Assembly: GCA_021779435.1 (NCBI GenBank)
Contig: JAJYAR010000032.1
Location: 1-10,854 of the forward strand
DNA from: a bacterium
GTDB lineage: Bacteria; Verrucomicrobiota; Verrucomicrobiae; JAJYAR01
Reading direction: 5' to 3'
DNA length: 10,854 bases
In this document: piece by piece, positions 1-6,222 of the stretch
How positions within the stretch are numbered: position 1 is the first letter of the stretch
How the letters are laid out: each line of letters begins with the position of its first letter
Made by a program: the position numbers and the translations under genes
Notes under the pieces: model-generated
Seen by the model: the letters and a program-made list of their open reading frames with translations, nothing else
Database searches by the model: none
Told to the model about the DNA's origin: nothing

Positions 1-632
1 CCAAGAACCCCGCCGCGCACATGCGCAAGGTCATCACCCTCGAACAGGCGCTCAAAGGCAAGCCGGTGTCCGACCCGCTCACCGTCTATGACTGCTCCCT
101 CGTAAGCGACGGCGCCTCCGCCGTCATCCTCGCGCCCCTCGAACGCGCCACCGAATTCACCGCCAAGCCCGTCCGCGTCCTCGGCATCGCGCAAACCTCC
201 GACTACGTCGCCCTCGACGAAAAGGACGACATCACCACCTTCCGCTCGCTCCGCGAAGCCGCCGCCAAGGCCTATCGCATGGCCGGCGTGCAGGCCTCCG
301 ACATCGAGTTCGCCGAGGTTCACGACTGCTTCACCATCGCCGAAATCCTCGCCCTCGAAGATCTCGGCTTCGTCGCCAAGGGCGAAGGCGGTCCCTTCAC
401 CCTCGCCGGCCACACCTGCATCAAAGGAAAACTGCCCGTGAACGCGAGCGGCGGCCTGAAGTCGAAGGGCCATCCCGTCGGCGCCACCGGCGTCGGCCAG
501 ATCTACGACGTCGTTCAACAAATCCGCGGCGAAGCCGGCGAGCGCCAACTCGAACGCCATCGCCTCGGCCTCGCCCAGAATCTCGGCGGCTCCGGCGCCA
601 CCAGCGTCGTCTCCATCCTGGAGGCGGCATGA
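1..632 (+). CDS. SCP2-type thiolase (acyl-CoA acetyltransferase family), 3' part only
   Basis: This is the C-terminal part of a thiolase; the reading frame (codons from base 3) is open to the left edge, so the N-terminus with the nucleophilic cysteine lies outside. Numbering visible residues from the Met at base 21, the second half of the fold shows the HDCF motif (101-104, bases 321-332) and the N-A-S-G-G-L-K-S-K-G-H-P-V-G-A-T-G block (141-157) with the catalytic histidine. The HDCF motif, and an N-L-G-G-S-G end in place of the C-x-G motif of degradative thiolases, place it in the SCP2-thiolase group. Such enzymes cleave or form carbon-carbon bonds in acyl-CoA thioesters, and many work with a DUF35/OB-fold partner; the next gene fits that role. 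The stop TGA overlaps the next start as ATGA, which suggests translational coupling. The acyl-CoA substrate cannot be deduced here. Confidence 0.93.
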   Translation, partial: KNPAAHMRKVITLEQALKGKPVSDPLTVYDCSLVSDGASAVILAPLERATEFTAKPVRVLGIAQTSDYVALDEKDDITTFRSLREAAAKAYRMAGVQASDIEFAEVHDCFTIAEILALEDLGFVAKGEGGPFTLAGHTCIKGKLPVNASGGLKSKGHPVGATGVGQIYDVVQQIRGEAGERQLERHRLGLAQNLGGSGATSVVSILEAA

Positions 633-847
633 GCTATACCACCGCCACCGTATATACGGAAACCGTCGTCTACTCGCCTCCCGAGCAGTACGCAAAGGAC
701 GTCCCCTACCAACTCGCCATCGTCGATCTCGCCGAAGGCGGACGCCTCACCGCGCGCATCCTCGGCCCCCGCGCCGAAATCGGCGACCGCGTCGAGTTCG
801 TCGAAGACCGCGGCGGCGTGGCCTATTTCAAAAAGAGTTCGCCGTAA
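629..847 (+). CDS. Small OB-fold (DUF35-like) protein, probable thiolase partner
   Basis: A 72-residue protein whose ATG overlaps the thiolase stop, with a good Shine-Dalgarno GGAGG at 620-624, four bases before the start. Residues 25-70 (Y-Q-L-A-I-V-D-L, then R-L-T-A-R-I-L, then I-G-D-R-V-E-F, then G-V-A-Y-F) resemble the OB-fold half of DUF35 proteins, which bind SCP2-type thiolases and related ketosynthases or hydratases. Full-length DUF35 proteins are usually about 130 residues and begin with a cysteine-rich zinc ribbon. This one has no cysteines and no room for a ribbon, so it is an OB-fold-only form. From its position I infer that it forms a complex with the upstream thiolase, perhaps lining the acyl-CoA channel. 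The family assignment comes from pattern recognition on a short protein and is only moderately certain; that the gene is real is well supported. Confidence 0.8.
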   Translation: MSYTTATVYTETVVYSPPEQYAKDVPYQLAIVDLAEGGRLTARILGPRAEIGDRVEFVEDRGGVAYFKKSSP

Positions 848-851
848 CCGC

Positions 852-1460
852 TCAGAAGGCCGCCTCGCCCCAGCGCCCGGTGAAAACAAATTCCCGCAGC
901 GGTTTCCGGCCGCTCCGCGGTCCGTTGTGCCGCTCGGTTAAATACCCGGGCAGGACGGACGGATCTCCCATCTTGCCGATCGCTATCGCCGCCACCGGAT
1001 CGTAGCCTTCGGGCACCCCATAAACCTCGCGCACCTTCTCCGGATAAAATCCGCCCATCTGGTGCACCCACAATCCCATCGACATCGCCTGCACCGTCAG
1101 GTAAGCCGCCGACTGCCCCAGATCGTAGTAACCCCACCGGTTGGGCTTGCCGTTCCGCTCAAACGTGAGCCGCGCCACGCCTATCGCCAGCACCGGCGCA
1201 GTCTTGGCCCACTTGATATTCCCGTCTTCCAGACACCCGAGCATCGTTTCGAACGCCGCCGCATCGTCCCGCGTCGCAACCAGGTAGAACCACGGCTGGT
1301 CGTTCGAACACGAAGCCGACCATCGCGCCGCCTCGAACACCGTCGCAAGCGTTTCCCGATCCACAGGCTCCGGCGAAAACGCGTTCGGGCTCCATCGCCG
1401 GACCAGTAGCGGAAACAGCGCGTGATCCGCGGCGGCGGTTTTCTCGAGTGTGTAGTCCAT
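852..1460 (-). CDS. Nitroreductase-family FMN oxidoreductase
   Basis: A 202-residue protein of the nitroreductase fold, typical in length. Near the N-terminus R-R-W-S-P-N-A-F (21-28) and A-R-W-S-A-S-C-S-N-D-Q-P-W (45-57) match the FMN-phosphate and isoalloxazine contact regions. The central helix (about 110-138, G-Y-Y-D-L-G-Q-S-A-A-Y-L onward) and I-A-I-G-K-M-G-D-P (159-167) complete the FMN site. These cytoplasmic dimers use NAD(P)H to reduce nitro compounds, quinones or other acceptors; the substrate is not predictable. I prefer the ATG at 1460, which puts the first FMN motif at the usual place. A TTG at 1526 would add 22 residues without family-like sequence and overlap the upstream gene by 14 bases. 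No strong ribosome binding site precedes either start. It is last in a same-strand run from fabG and ends 4 bp from the convergent OB-fold gene. Confidence 0.9.
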   Translation of the reverse strand: MDYTLEKTAAADHALFPLLVRRWSPNAFSPEPVDRETLATVFEAARWSASCSNDQPWFYLVATRDDAAAFETMLGCLEDGNIKWAKTAPVLAIGVARLTFERNGKPNRWGYYDLGQSAAYLTVQAMSMGLWVHQMGGFYPEKVREVYGVPEGYDPVAAIAIGKMGDPSVLPGYLTERHNGPRSGRKPLREFVFTGRWGEAAF

Positions 1461-1512
1461 CCGTTCGTTTGATGCCGCGCCGGCCCGCCGGGAACCCGGA
1501 ATCAGCGCCGCC

Positions 1513-1992
1513 TCAGTAAACCGCAAAGCAGAACGCAGCGTTAGAGTCGCTCGGCGAAAGCGAATATTCGCCCGGATCGAGCGTGTTATACGCCTCGATG
1601 CGAAACAAATTCGTCGAAAGCTGTTTGACGTCCAGCCGCAGCGGCCGCGCCGCGTTCTTGTGCTTCTTCCCGCCGCCCAAGTTCACCTCGCGGTTCCCGT
1701 CGTTGACATCCAGCCGGAATAACTGCAGCGAACCCGCCTGGATCTTATCGGACTGAAACAGGAAGATCGGCTCGGCCATCGGAGTCTTCACCGGCGACGC
1801 CGCGCCGGGAATCACGAACACCTGCCCGTCTTTCCGGTCTTCTTCCTTGGCTTCCGTAACCTCCGTCGCGATCAGGTTATCCGCCTGCGACAGATACGGT
1901 ACATCGGCCTTCGGCGGTCTCGGACCATCGTACTGGCCAACCACGGGCAGCGCGCAAAGCGCCAACAGCATCGGTAAGAGTTTCCGCACCAT
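1513..1992 (-). CDS. Small exported protein of unknown function
   Basis: A 159-residue protein with a clear Sec signal peptide: M-V-R-K, a hydrophobic stretch L-L-P-M-L-L-A-L-C-A-L-P-V-V, and a likely cleavage after G-Q (about residue 20). The mature part is polar, with a charged region (E-A-K-E-E-D-R-K-D, about 48-56). The second half looks beta-rich (I-F-L-F-Q-S-D-K, S-L-Q-L-F-R-L-D-V) and ends P-G-E-Y-S-L-S-P ... A-F-C-F-A-V-Y. I recognise no characterised domain. The ending resembles small exported proteins I associate with Acidobacteria, which is a weak impression only. It starts 28 bp after the aguA stop on the same strand and may share that transcript, but a hairpin (1996-2013) lies directly before its ATG and no Shine-Dalgarno is visible. 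The protein is probably periplasmic; nothing links it to agmatine chemistry except position. Confidence 0.8.
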   Translation of the reverse strand: MVRKLLPMLLALCALPVVGQYDGPRPPKADVPYLSQADNLIATEVTEAKEEDRKDGQVFVIPGAASPVKTPMAEPIFLFQSDKIQAGSLQLFRLDVNDGNREVNLGGGKKHKNAARPLRLDVKQLSTNLFRIEAYNTLDPGEYSLSPSDSNAAFCFAVY

Positions 1993-1995
1993 ATA

Positions 1996-2013
1996 CCGCG
2001 ATTTTAGTCGCGG
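1996..2013 (-). repeat. Perfect 6-bp hairpin between aguA and the exported-protein start
   Basis: Read on the minus strand this is CCGCGA, loop CTAAAA, TCGCGG: a perfect 6-bp GC-rich stem with a six-base loop. It lies inside the 28-bp gap between the aguA stop and the next ATG (1992), ending three bases before that ATG, where a Shine-Dalgarno would normally be. No run of U follows, so it is not a canonical intrinsic terminator. It may weaken or regulate translation of the small exported protein, or protect the 3' end of an aguA message. The structure is visible in the sequence; the role is inference. Confidence 0.5.
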
Positions 2014-2020
2014 CGCATCT

Positions 2021-3052
2021 TCAGTGGGAAGCCGGCTGCTGCTGCGTCATGCAATGCAGCGTCCCCAGACCCAGCACCAGGTCGCCGCAGTAAATCCCCA
2101 CCACCGGCCTGTCCGGGAACAATCCGGCCAGCGTGTTGAGCGCCACGCGGTCGTTGGCGTCGTTGAACACCGGCACAAGCACCGCCGCATTCGCGATGTA
2201 GAAATTCGCATAGCTCGCCGGCAGCCTCTGGCCGTCGAAATACACCGGCTTCGGCATCGGCAGCGTCACCACGCGGAACCCCGTCGCGCGCAGCAGCTCC
2301 AGGTTCTCCCGCAGCGGTTCGTAATTCGCTTCCGACGAATCCTCTTCAACCGCCGCCACAATCGTGTTCGCATCCACAAACCGCGCAATGTCGTCCACGT
2401 GTCCATGTGTATCGTCCCCCACGATCCCGCGCCGCAGCCAGATCACGAGCCCGGCGCCGAGATAATCCGCAAGCAACGCTTCGATCTCGCCGCGGCCCAG
2501 CCCCGGATTCCGCGCCTGCACCGGACTCAGCAGGCACTCCTCCGTCGTAAGCAAAGCGCCCGCCCCGTTCACGTCCACGCTCCCGCCTTCGAGCACCACA
2601 CCCGGCTTGAATGTCTCCACGCCAAGCCTCTCCGCCACCCACGCGCCCGCCGCGTCATCGTCCTCGTGGTTCGGATACTTCGCCCACCCGTTGAAAATCC
2701 ACTTCGTCGCCGCCACCTCGCCGTCTTCGTTCCGCACAAACAAAGGGCAATAATCGCGCGTCCAGCACCGGTTCGTCGGGTGGTGAAAAAACTCGACGTT
2801 CTCCGTCCCAACGCCGGACTTTCGCAGCACGCCCCGCGCCTTCTTCTCTTGCGCTGCGTCCTGCACCAGAATGCGAACCTTCTCGCCCCGCGCAAGCTGC
2901 CCCACAATCGACGCGTACACCCAAGGAATCGGCGCAAACTTGCCCGGCCAGTCCGGCGTCTCATGCGGCCACGCGATCCACGTCGCCTCGTGCCGTTCCC
3001 ACTCGGCGGGCATCCGGTAACCCGCCGAAGCCGGTGTACCCGCGCCGCTCAA
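2021..3052 (-). CDS. aguA: Agmatine deiminase
   Basis: A 343-residue protein of the peptidylarginine-deiminase-like (guanidino-group-modifying) fold, which hydrolyses agmatine to N-carbamoylputrescine and ammonia in the cytoplasm. From the TTG start the family landmarks are: Y-R-M-P-A-E-W-E-R-H-E-A-T-W-I-A-W-P-H (13-31), W-T-R-D (97-100), E-G-G-S (155-158), T-H-G-H-V-D-D (215-221) with the catalytic histidine, and T-L-H-C-M-T-Q-Q-Q-P (331-340) with the nucleophilic Cys334. I chose TTG at 3052 because relatives carry about a dozen residues before the RMPAEW motif and because it overlaps the aguB stop as TTGA; the ATG at 3013 (330 residues) is the alternative. Longer readings of this frame, up to 3337, are shadow of aguB. 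One mild oddity is Cys in W-T-R-D-Y-C-P where glycine is usual. With aguB it forms the complete two-step agmatine-to-putrescine route. Confidence 0.95.
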   Translation of the reverse strand: MSGAGTPASAGYRMPAEWERHEATWIAWPHETPDWPGKFAPIPWVYASIVGQLARGEKVRILVQDAAQEKKARGVLRKSGVGTENVEFFHHPTNRCWTRDYCPLFVRNEDGEVAATKWIFNGWAKYPNHEDDDAAGAWVAERLGVETFKPGVVLEGGSVDVNGAGALLTTEECLLSPVQARNPGLGRGEIEALLADYLGAGLVIWLRRGIVGDDTHGHVDDIARFVDANTIVAAVEEDSSEANYEPLRENLELLRATGFRVVTLPMPKPVYFDGQRLPASYANFYIANAAVLVPVFNDANDRVALNTLAGLFPDRPVVGIYCGDLVLGLGTLHCMTQQQPASH

Positions 3053-3933
3053 TCCAGCCACCGGTCCGTGATTCCGGAGTAAGCGTCGATCCGCCGGTCC
3101 CGCAGGAACGGCCAATTCCGCCGCACGTCCTCGGCGCGCTTCGGATCGCACTCGACAACGAGGATCTCCTCCTTGTCGCTCGAAGCCCGCGCCGCCATCT
3201 GTCCGAACGGATCCGCCGCGAACGACGAGCCCCAGAACTCCAGTCCCCGCTCCGGCGGCCCTTCGTGGCCGATGCGGTTCACCGCCGCCACATACACTCC
3301 GTTGGCGATCGCGTGCGCCCGCTGGATCGTCGTCCACGCGTCAAGCTGCGCCGCGCCGAATTCCGCCTTCTCCGACGGATGCCACCCGATCGCCGTCGGA
3401 TAAAACAAAATATCGGCGCCTTGTAACGCCGTCAGCCGGGCCCCTTCCGGATACCACTGGTCCCAGCAAACCAGCACGCCGATCCGCGCCCGCGGCGTCT
3501 CGAAGTTCAAAAACCCCAGGTCTCCCGGCGTGAAGTAAAACTTCTCGTAGTACAGCGGATCGTCCGGAATGTGCATCTTCCGGTAGATCCCCCGCAGCTT
3601 CCCGTCCGGCCCGAGAATCGCCGCCGTGTTGTGATACAAACCCGCCGCCCGCCGCTCGAACAAAGACGCGATCACCGTCACGCCGAACTCACCCGCCACC
3701 TTGCCGATTGCCTCCGTGCTCGGCCCCGGAATCGCCTCGGCCAACTCGAACAGATCCGCGTTCTCCTCGCGGCAAAAATACTGCGAACGGAACAACTCCG
3801 GCAGGCAGATCACGTTTGCCCCGCGCTTGGCGGCTTCGCGAACGTGCGCGATGGCCTTCTCGAGATTCGCGGCCTGCTCGGTCGAGCACGCCATCTGAAC
3901 CAATCCAATCGAAAACTTATCCCTCGCCGGCAT
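3049..3933 (-). CDS. aguB: N-carbamoylputrescine amidase
   Basis: A 294-residue nitrilase-superfamily (carbon-nitrogen hydrolase) enzyme that converts N-carbamoylputrescine to putrescine, CO2 and ammonia. The catalytic triad is complete: Glu46 in L-P-E-L-F, Lys119 in Y-R-K-M-H-I-P, and Cys156 in V-L-V-C-W-D-Q-W-Y-P-E. The active-site contexts Y-R-K-M-H-I-P-D-D-P and C-W-D-Q-W-Y-P-E-G-A-R are characteristic of plant and bacterial AguB rather than of nitrilases or beta-ureidopropionase. Length matches the family (about 290), and the N-terminus (K-F-S-I-G-L-V-Q-M) begins at the usual distance from the first strand. No good ribosome binding site precedes the ATG. The gene lies 48 bp after fabG and overlaps aguA by four bases, so the two polyamine genes are almost certainly cotranscribed. 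No arginine decarboxylase, the source of agmatine, is in the window. Confidence 0.97.
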   Translation of the reverse strand: MPARDKFSIGLVQMACSTEQAANLEKAIAHVREAAKRGANVICLPELFRSQYFCREENADLFELAEAIPGPSTEAIGKVAGEFGVTVIASLFERRAAGLYHNTAAILGPDGKLRGIYRKMHIPDDPLYYEKFYFTPGDLGFLNFETPRARIGVLVCWDQWYPEGARLTALQGADILFYPTAIGWHPSEKAEFGAAQLDAWTTIQRAHAIANGVYVAAVNRIGHEGPPERGLEFWGSSFAADPFGQMAARASSDKEEILVVECDPKRAEDVRRNWPFLRDRRIDAYSGITDRWLD

Positions 3934-3981
3934 CCAGCGGCCATTGTGACACGCCGCCTTTGCGCCCAGCCAACCGCATGC

Positions 3982-4716
3982 CTACATATAAAGCCCGCCG
4001 TTCACGTCGAGCGTATGGCCCGTGATGTAGCTCGCCTCCTCGCTCGCCAGGAACCGCACCGCCGCCGCCACTTCGTCCGGTGTCCCCACCCGCCGCATCG
4101 GAATCGCGCCAACCATCTTCTCCTTCACCTCGGCCGGCAGCGTCTCCGTCATCGCCGTCGCGATATAGCCCGGCGCGACAGCGTTCACCGTCACGTTCCG
4201 GCTCGCCATCTCCTGCGCGATCGACTTCGTCATCCCGATCAGCCCCGCCTTCGACGCCGCATAATTGGCCTGTCCGGCGTTCCCCGCCTGGCCCACTACC
4301 GAAGAGATGTTTATGATCCGTCCCCACCGGTTGCGCATCATCGCAGGCAGAACTTGTTGAATCAGCAGAAACGAGCCGGTCAGGTTCGCCGCCAGCACCG
4401 CATCCCAGTCCGCCTTCTTCATGCGCATCGCCAACCCGTCCCGCGTAATCCCCGCGTTATTCACCAGGATGTCGATCCGCCCGAACTCCGCCGCCACCTT
4501 CGCGGCCGCCGCTTCAATCGAGGCCGGCTCCGCCAGGTCCAGTTCCACCACGAATGCCTCCGCGCCCTCCGCCCGCAGTTCCCCGGCGAGCGCCTCCAGC
4601 GCGTCCACCGTCCGGGCCGCCACCGCTACCCGAACCCCCGCCTTAGCCAATCCTTTCGCGCAGGCGCGCCCAATCCCCCGGCTCGCCCCGGTTACCAATG
4701 CTGTTCGTGAATTCAT
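3982..4716 (-). CDS. fabG: 3-oxoacyl-ACP reductase (short-chain dehydrogenase, FabG type)
   Basis: A 244-residue classical short-chain dehydrogenase, the exact size of FabG. The NADP(H)-binding T-G-A-S-R-G-I-G is at 9-16, N-N-A-G at 86-89, active-site Asn at 111, Ser139 in I-N-I-S-S-V-V-G, and Tyr152/Lys156 in Y-A-A-S-K. The stretch G-N-A-G-Q-A-N-Y-A-A-S-K-A-G-L and the end I-T-G-H-T-L-D-V-N-G-G-L-Y-M are typical of FabG itself, which reduces 3-oxoacyl-ACP in fatty-acid elongation. No acpP, fabD or fabF lies nearby, so this may be a second copy or a reductase acting on another oxoacyl thioester. A weak GGTGG precedes the ATG. It heads the minus-strand run that continues into aguBA and is divergent from the UbiD gene across 54 bp, which must hold the promoters of both; I see no clear -35/-10 pair there. 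Confidence 0.9.
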   Translation of the reverse strand: MNSRTALVTGASRGIGRACAKGLAKAGVRVAVAARTVDALEALAGELRAEGAEAFVVELDLAEPASIEAAAAKVAAEFGRIDILVNNAGITRDGLAMRMKKADWDAVLAANLTGSFLLIQQVLPAMMRNRWGRIINISSVVGQAGNAGQANYAASKAGLIGMTKSIAQEMASRNVTVNAVAPGYIATAMTETLPAEVKEKMVGAIPMRRVGTPDEVAAAVRFLASEEASYITGHTLDVNGGLYM

Positions 4717-4770
4717 GCCACCATTGTTTCATCCCCGGCGTGTCCAGCGCCCCGAGATACTAAACAACAG

Positions 4771-6219
4771 ATGGCCTACAAAGATCTTCGCGATTTTCTC
4801 CACGCCCTCGAAAAGAAGAAGGAACTCAAGCGCATCCCCTTCGAAGTCGACCCATATCTCGAAATCACCGAATTCGCCGACCGCTCCGTCAAAACCGGCG
4901 GTCCCGCGTTGCTCTTCGAAAAGCCCAAGGGCAGCTCCGTTCCCGTGGCCATCAACACCTTTGCCAGCATGCGCCGCATGGAGATCGCCCTCGAAGTCGA
5001 CTCGGTCGAAGACGTCGCCCGCCGCATCGCCGAGTACCTCGAAATGCGCATGCCCGAAGGCCTCATCGGCAAACTCAAAATGCTGCCGAAACTCGCCGAA
5101 ATGGGCGCGTTCTTCCCCAAAATCGTCAAGGATGGCGACTGCAAGGAAGTCATCGAGCGCGAGGACCTGTCGCTCGACAGTTTCCCGATCCTCCAATGCT
5201 GGCCCGACGACGGCGGCCGCTTCATCACCCTCCCGCTCGTCTTCACCCGCAACCCCGAAACCGGCAAGCGTAACTGCGGCATGTACCGCATGCAGGTCTA
5301 CGACGAGCGCACCACCGGCATGCACTGGCAGACCCACAAGCAAGGCGCCGAGCACTACCGCCGCCTCGCCGCCGAGGGCAGGGAAGCGCGCATGAGCGTC
5401 GCCGTCGCAATCGGCTCGGACCCGGCCACCATGTACTCCTCCATCCTGCCGCTCCCGCCGGACCTCGACGAAATGATGATCGCCGGCTTCCTCCGCGGCT
5501 CGCCTGTCGAAATGGTCCACTGCGAAACCTGCGACCTCGAAGTCCCCGCCAACTCGGAGATCGTCCTCGAAGGCTACGTCGACATCGGCGAAATCCGCCG
5601 CGAAGGCCCATTCGGCGATCACACCGGCTACTACTCGCTCGAAGACGATTACCCCGTCTTCCACGTCACCTGCGTCACGCGCCGCAAGCATCCCGTCTAC
5701 GCCGCCACCATCGTCGGCCCGCCGCCCATGGAGGATTTCTACATGGGCAAAGCCATCGAGCGCATTTTTCTGCCCCTCATGCGAATGCAGTTGCCCGAAA
5801 TCCGCGACATTTGTATGCCCGCCGCCGGCGTCTTCCACAACCTGATGCTCGTCTCCATCCGCAAGTCCTATCCGCTGCACGCCCGCAAGGTCATGCACGC
5901 CATCTGGGGCCTCGGCCAGGCGATGTTCAGCAAGGTCATCGTCGTCGTCGACGAGGACGTCGACGTCCAAAACGTCGAAGAAACCGCCTGGCGCGCGCTC
6001 AACAACATCGACCCGCAGCGCGACATCGAATTCGTCATGGGCCCCATCGACTCGCTCGACCACGCCAGCCGCCTCCCCGACTTCGGCTCGAAAATGGGCA
6101 TCGACGCCACCCGCAAGTGGAAGCAGGAAGGCTTCACCCGCCCCTGGCCCGAAGTCATCCGCATGTCGCCCCATGTGAAACAGCGTGTCGACGCCCTCTG
6201 GAAAAAAGCCGGCCTCTAG
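4771..6219 (+). CDS. ubiD: UbiD-family decarboxylase (prenylated-FMN dependent)
   Basis: A full-length 482-residue UbiD-family protein. These enzymes use prenylated FMN, made by UbiX, and a divalent metal to decarboxylate aromatic or unsaturated acids. Cofactor-site elements are visible: R-N-C-G-M-Y-R-M-Q-V (167-176, probable metal-binding Asn168 and cofactor-contacting Arg173), H-W-Q-T-H-K (185-190), S-P-V-E-M-V (244-249), and E-G-P-F-G-D-H-T-G-Y-Y (278-288) with the conserved acids. The C-terminal G-P-I-D-S-L-D-H-A-S and G-S-K-M-G-I-D-A-T-R-K-W are hallmarks of the branch containing 4-hydroxy-3-polyprenylbenzoate decarboxylase. Acidobacteria are known mainly for menaquinone, so the substrate may be a menaquinone precursor or another aromatic acid rather than a ubiquinone intermediate. 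No ubiX is in the window. The Shine-Dalgarno is weak (a GAG about 15 bases upstream). The gene ends 3 bp from the convergent propeller gene. Confidence 0.92.
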   Translation: MAYKDLRDFLHALEKKKELKRIPFEVDPYLEITEFADRSVKTGGPALLFEKPKGSSVPVAINTFASMRRMEIALEVDSVEDVARRIAEYLEMRMPEGLIGKLKMLPKLAEMGAFFPKIVKDGDCKEVIEREDLSLDSFPILQCWPDDGGRFITLPLVFTRNPETGKRNCGMYRMQVYDERTTGMHWQTHKQGAEHYRRLAAEGREARMSVAVAIGSDPATMYSSILPLPPDLDEMMIAGFLRGSPVEMVHCETCDLEVPANSEIVLEGYVDIGEIRREGPFGDHTGYYSLEDDYPVFHVTCVTRRKHPVYAATIVGPPPMEDFYMGKAIERIFLPLMRMQLPEIRDICMPAAGVFHNLMLVSIRKSYPLHARKVMHAIWGLGQAMFSKVIVVVDEDVDVQNVEETAWRALNNIDPQRDIEFVMGPIDSLDHASRLPDFGSKMGIDATRKWKQEGFTRPWPEVIRMSPHVKQRVDALWKKAGL

Positions 6220-6222
6220 CGG

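Noticed and set aside
1847..3082. A 411-codon plus-strand open frame across aguA
   Set aside because: The product is Arg-, His- and Pro-rich, as expected from the complement of high-GC third positions. The opposite strand has full agmatine deiminase motifs.
3053..3337. N-terminal extension of aguA reaching 3337
   Set aside because: These 95 residues lie wholly within aguB in another frame, are Arg/Gly-rich and do not resemble any agmatine deiminase N-terminus.
3571..4710. A 379-codon plus-strand open frame across aguB and fabG
   Set aside because: Arg/His/Pro-rich shadow spanning two genes whose families are certain on the minus strand.
4729..6174. A 481-codon open frame antisense to the UbiD gene
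   Set aside because: It mirrors the UbiD gene in a GC-rich genome. Its product is a low-complexity run of Asp, Glu, Val, Ala, His and Gly with no recognisable family, while the plus strand encodes a complete UbiD protein.
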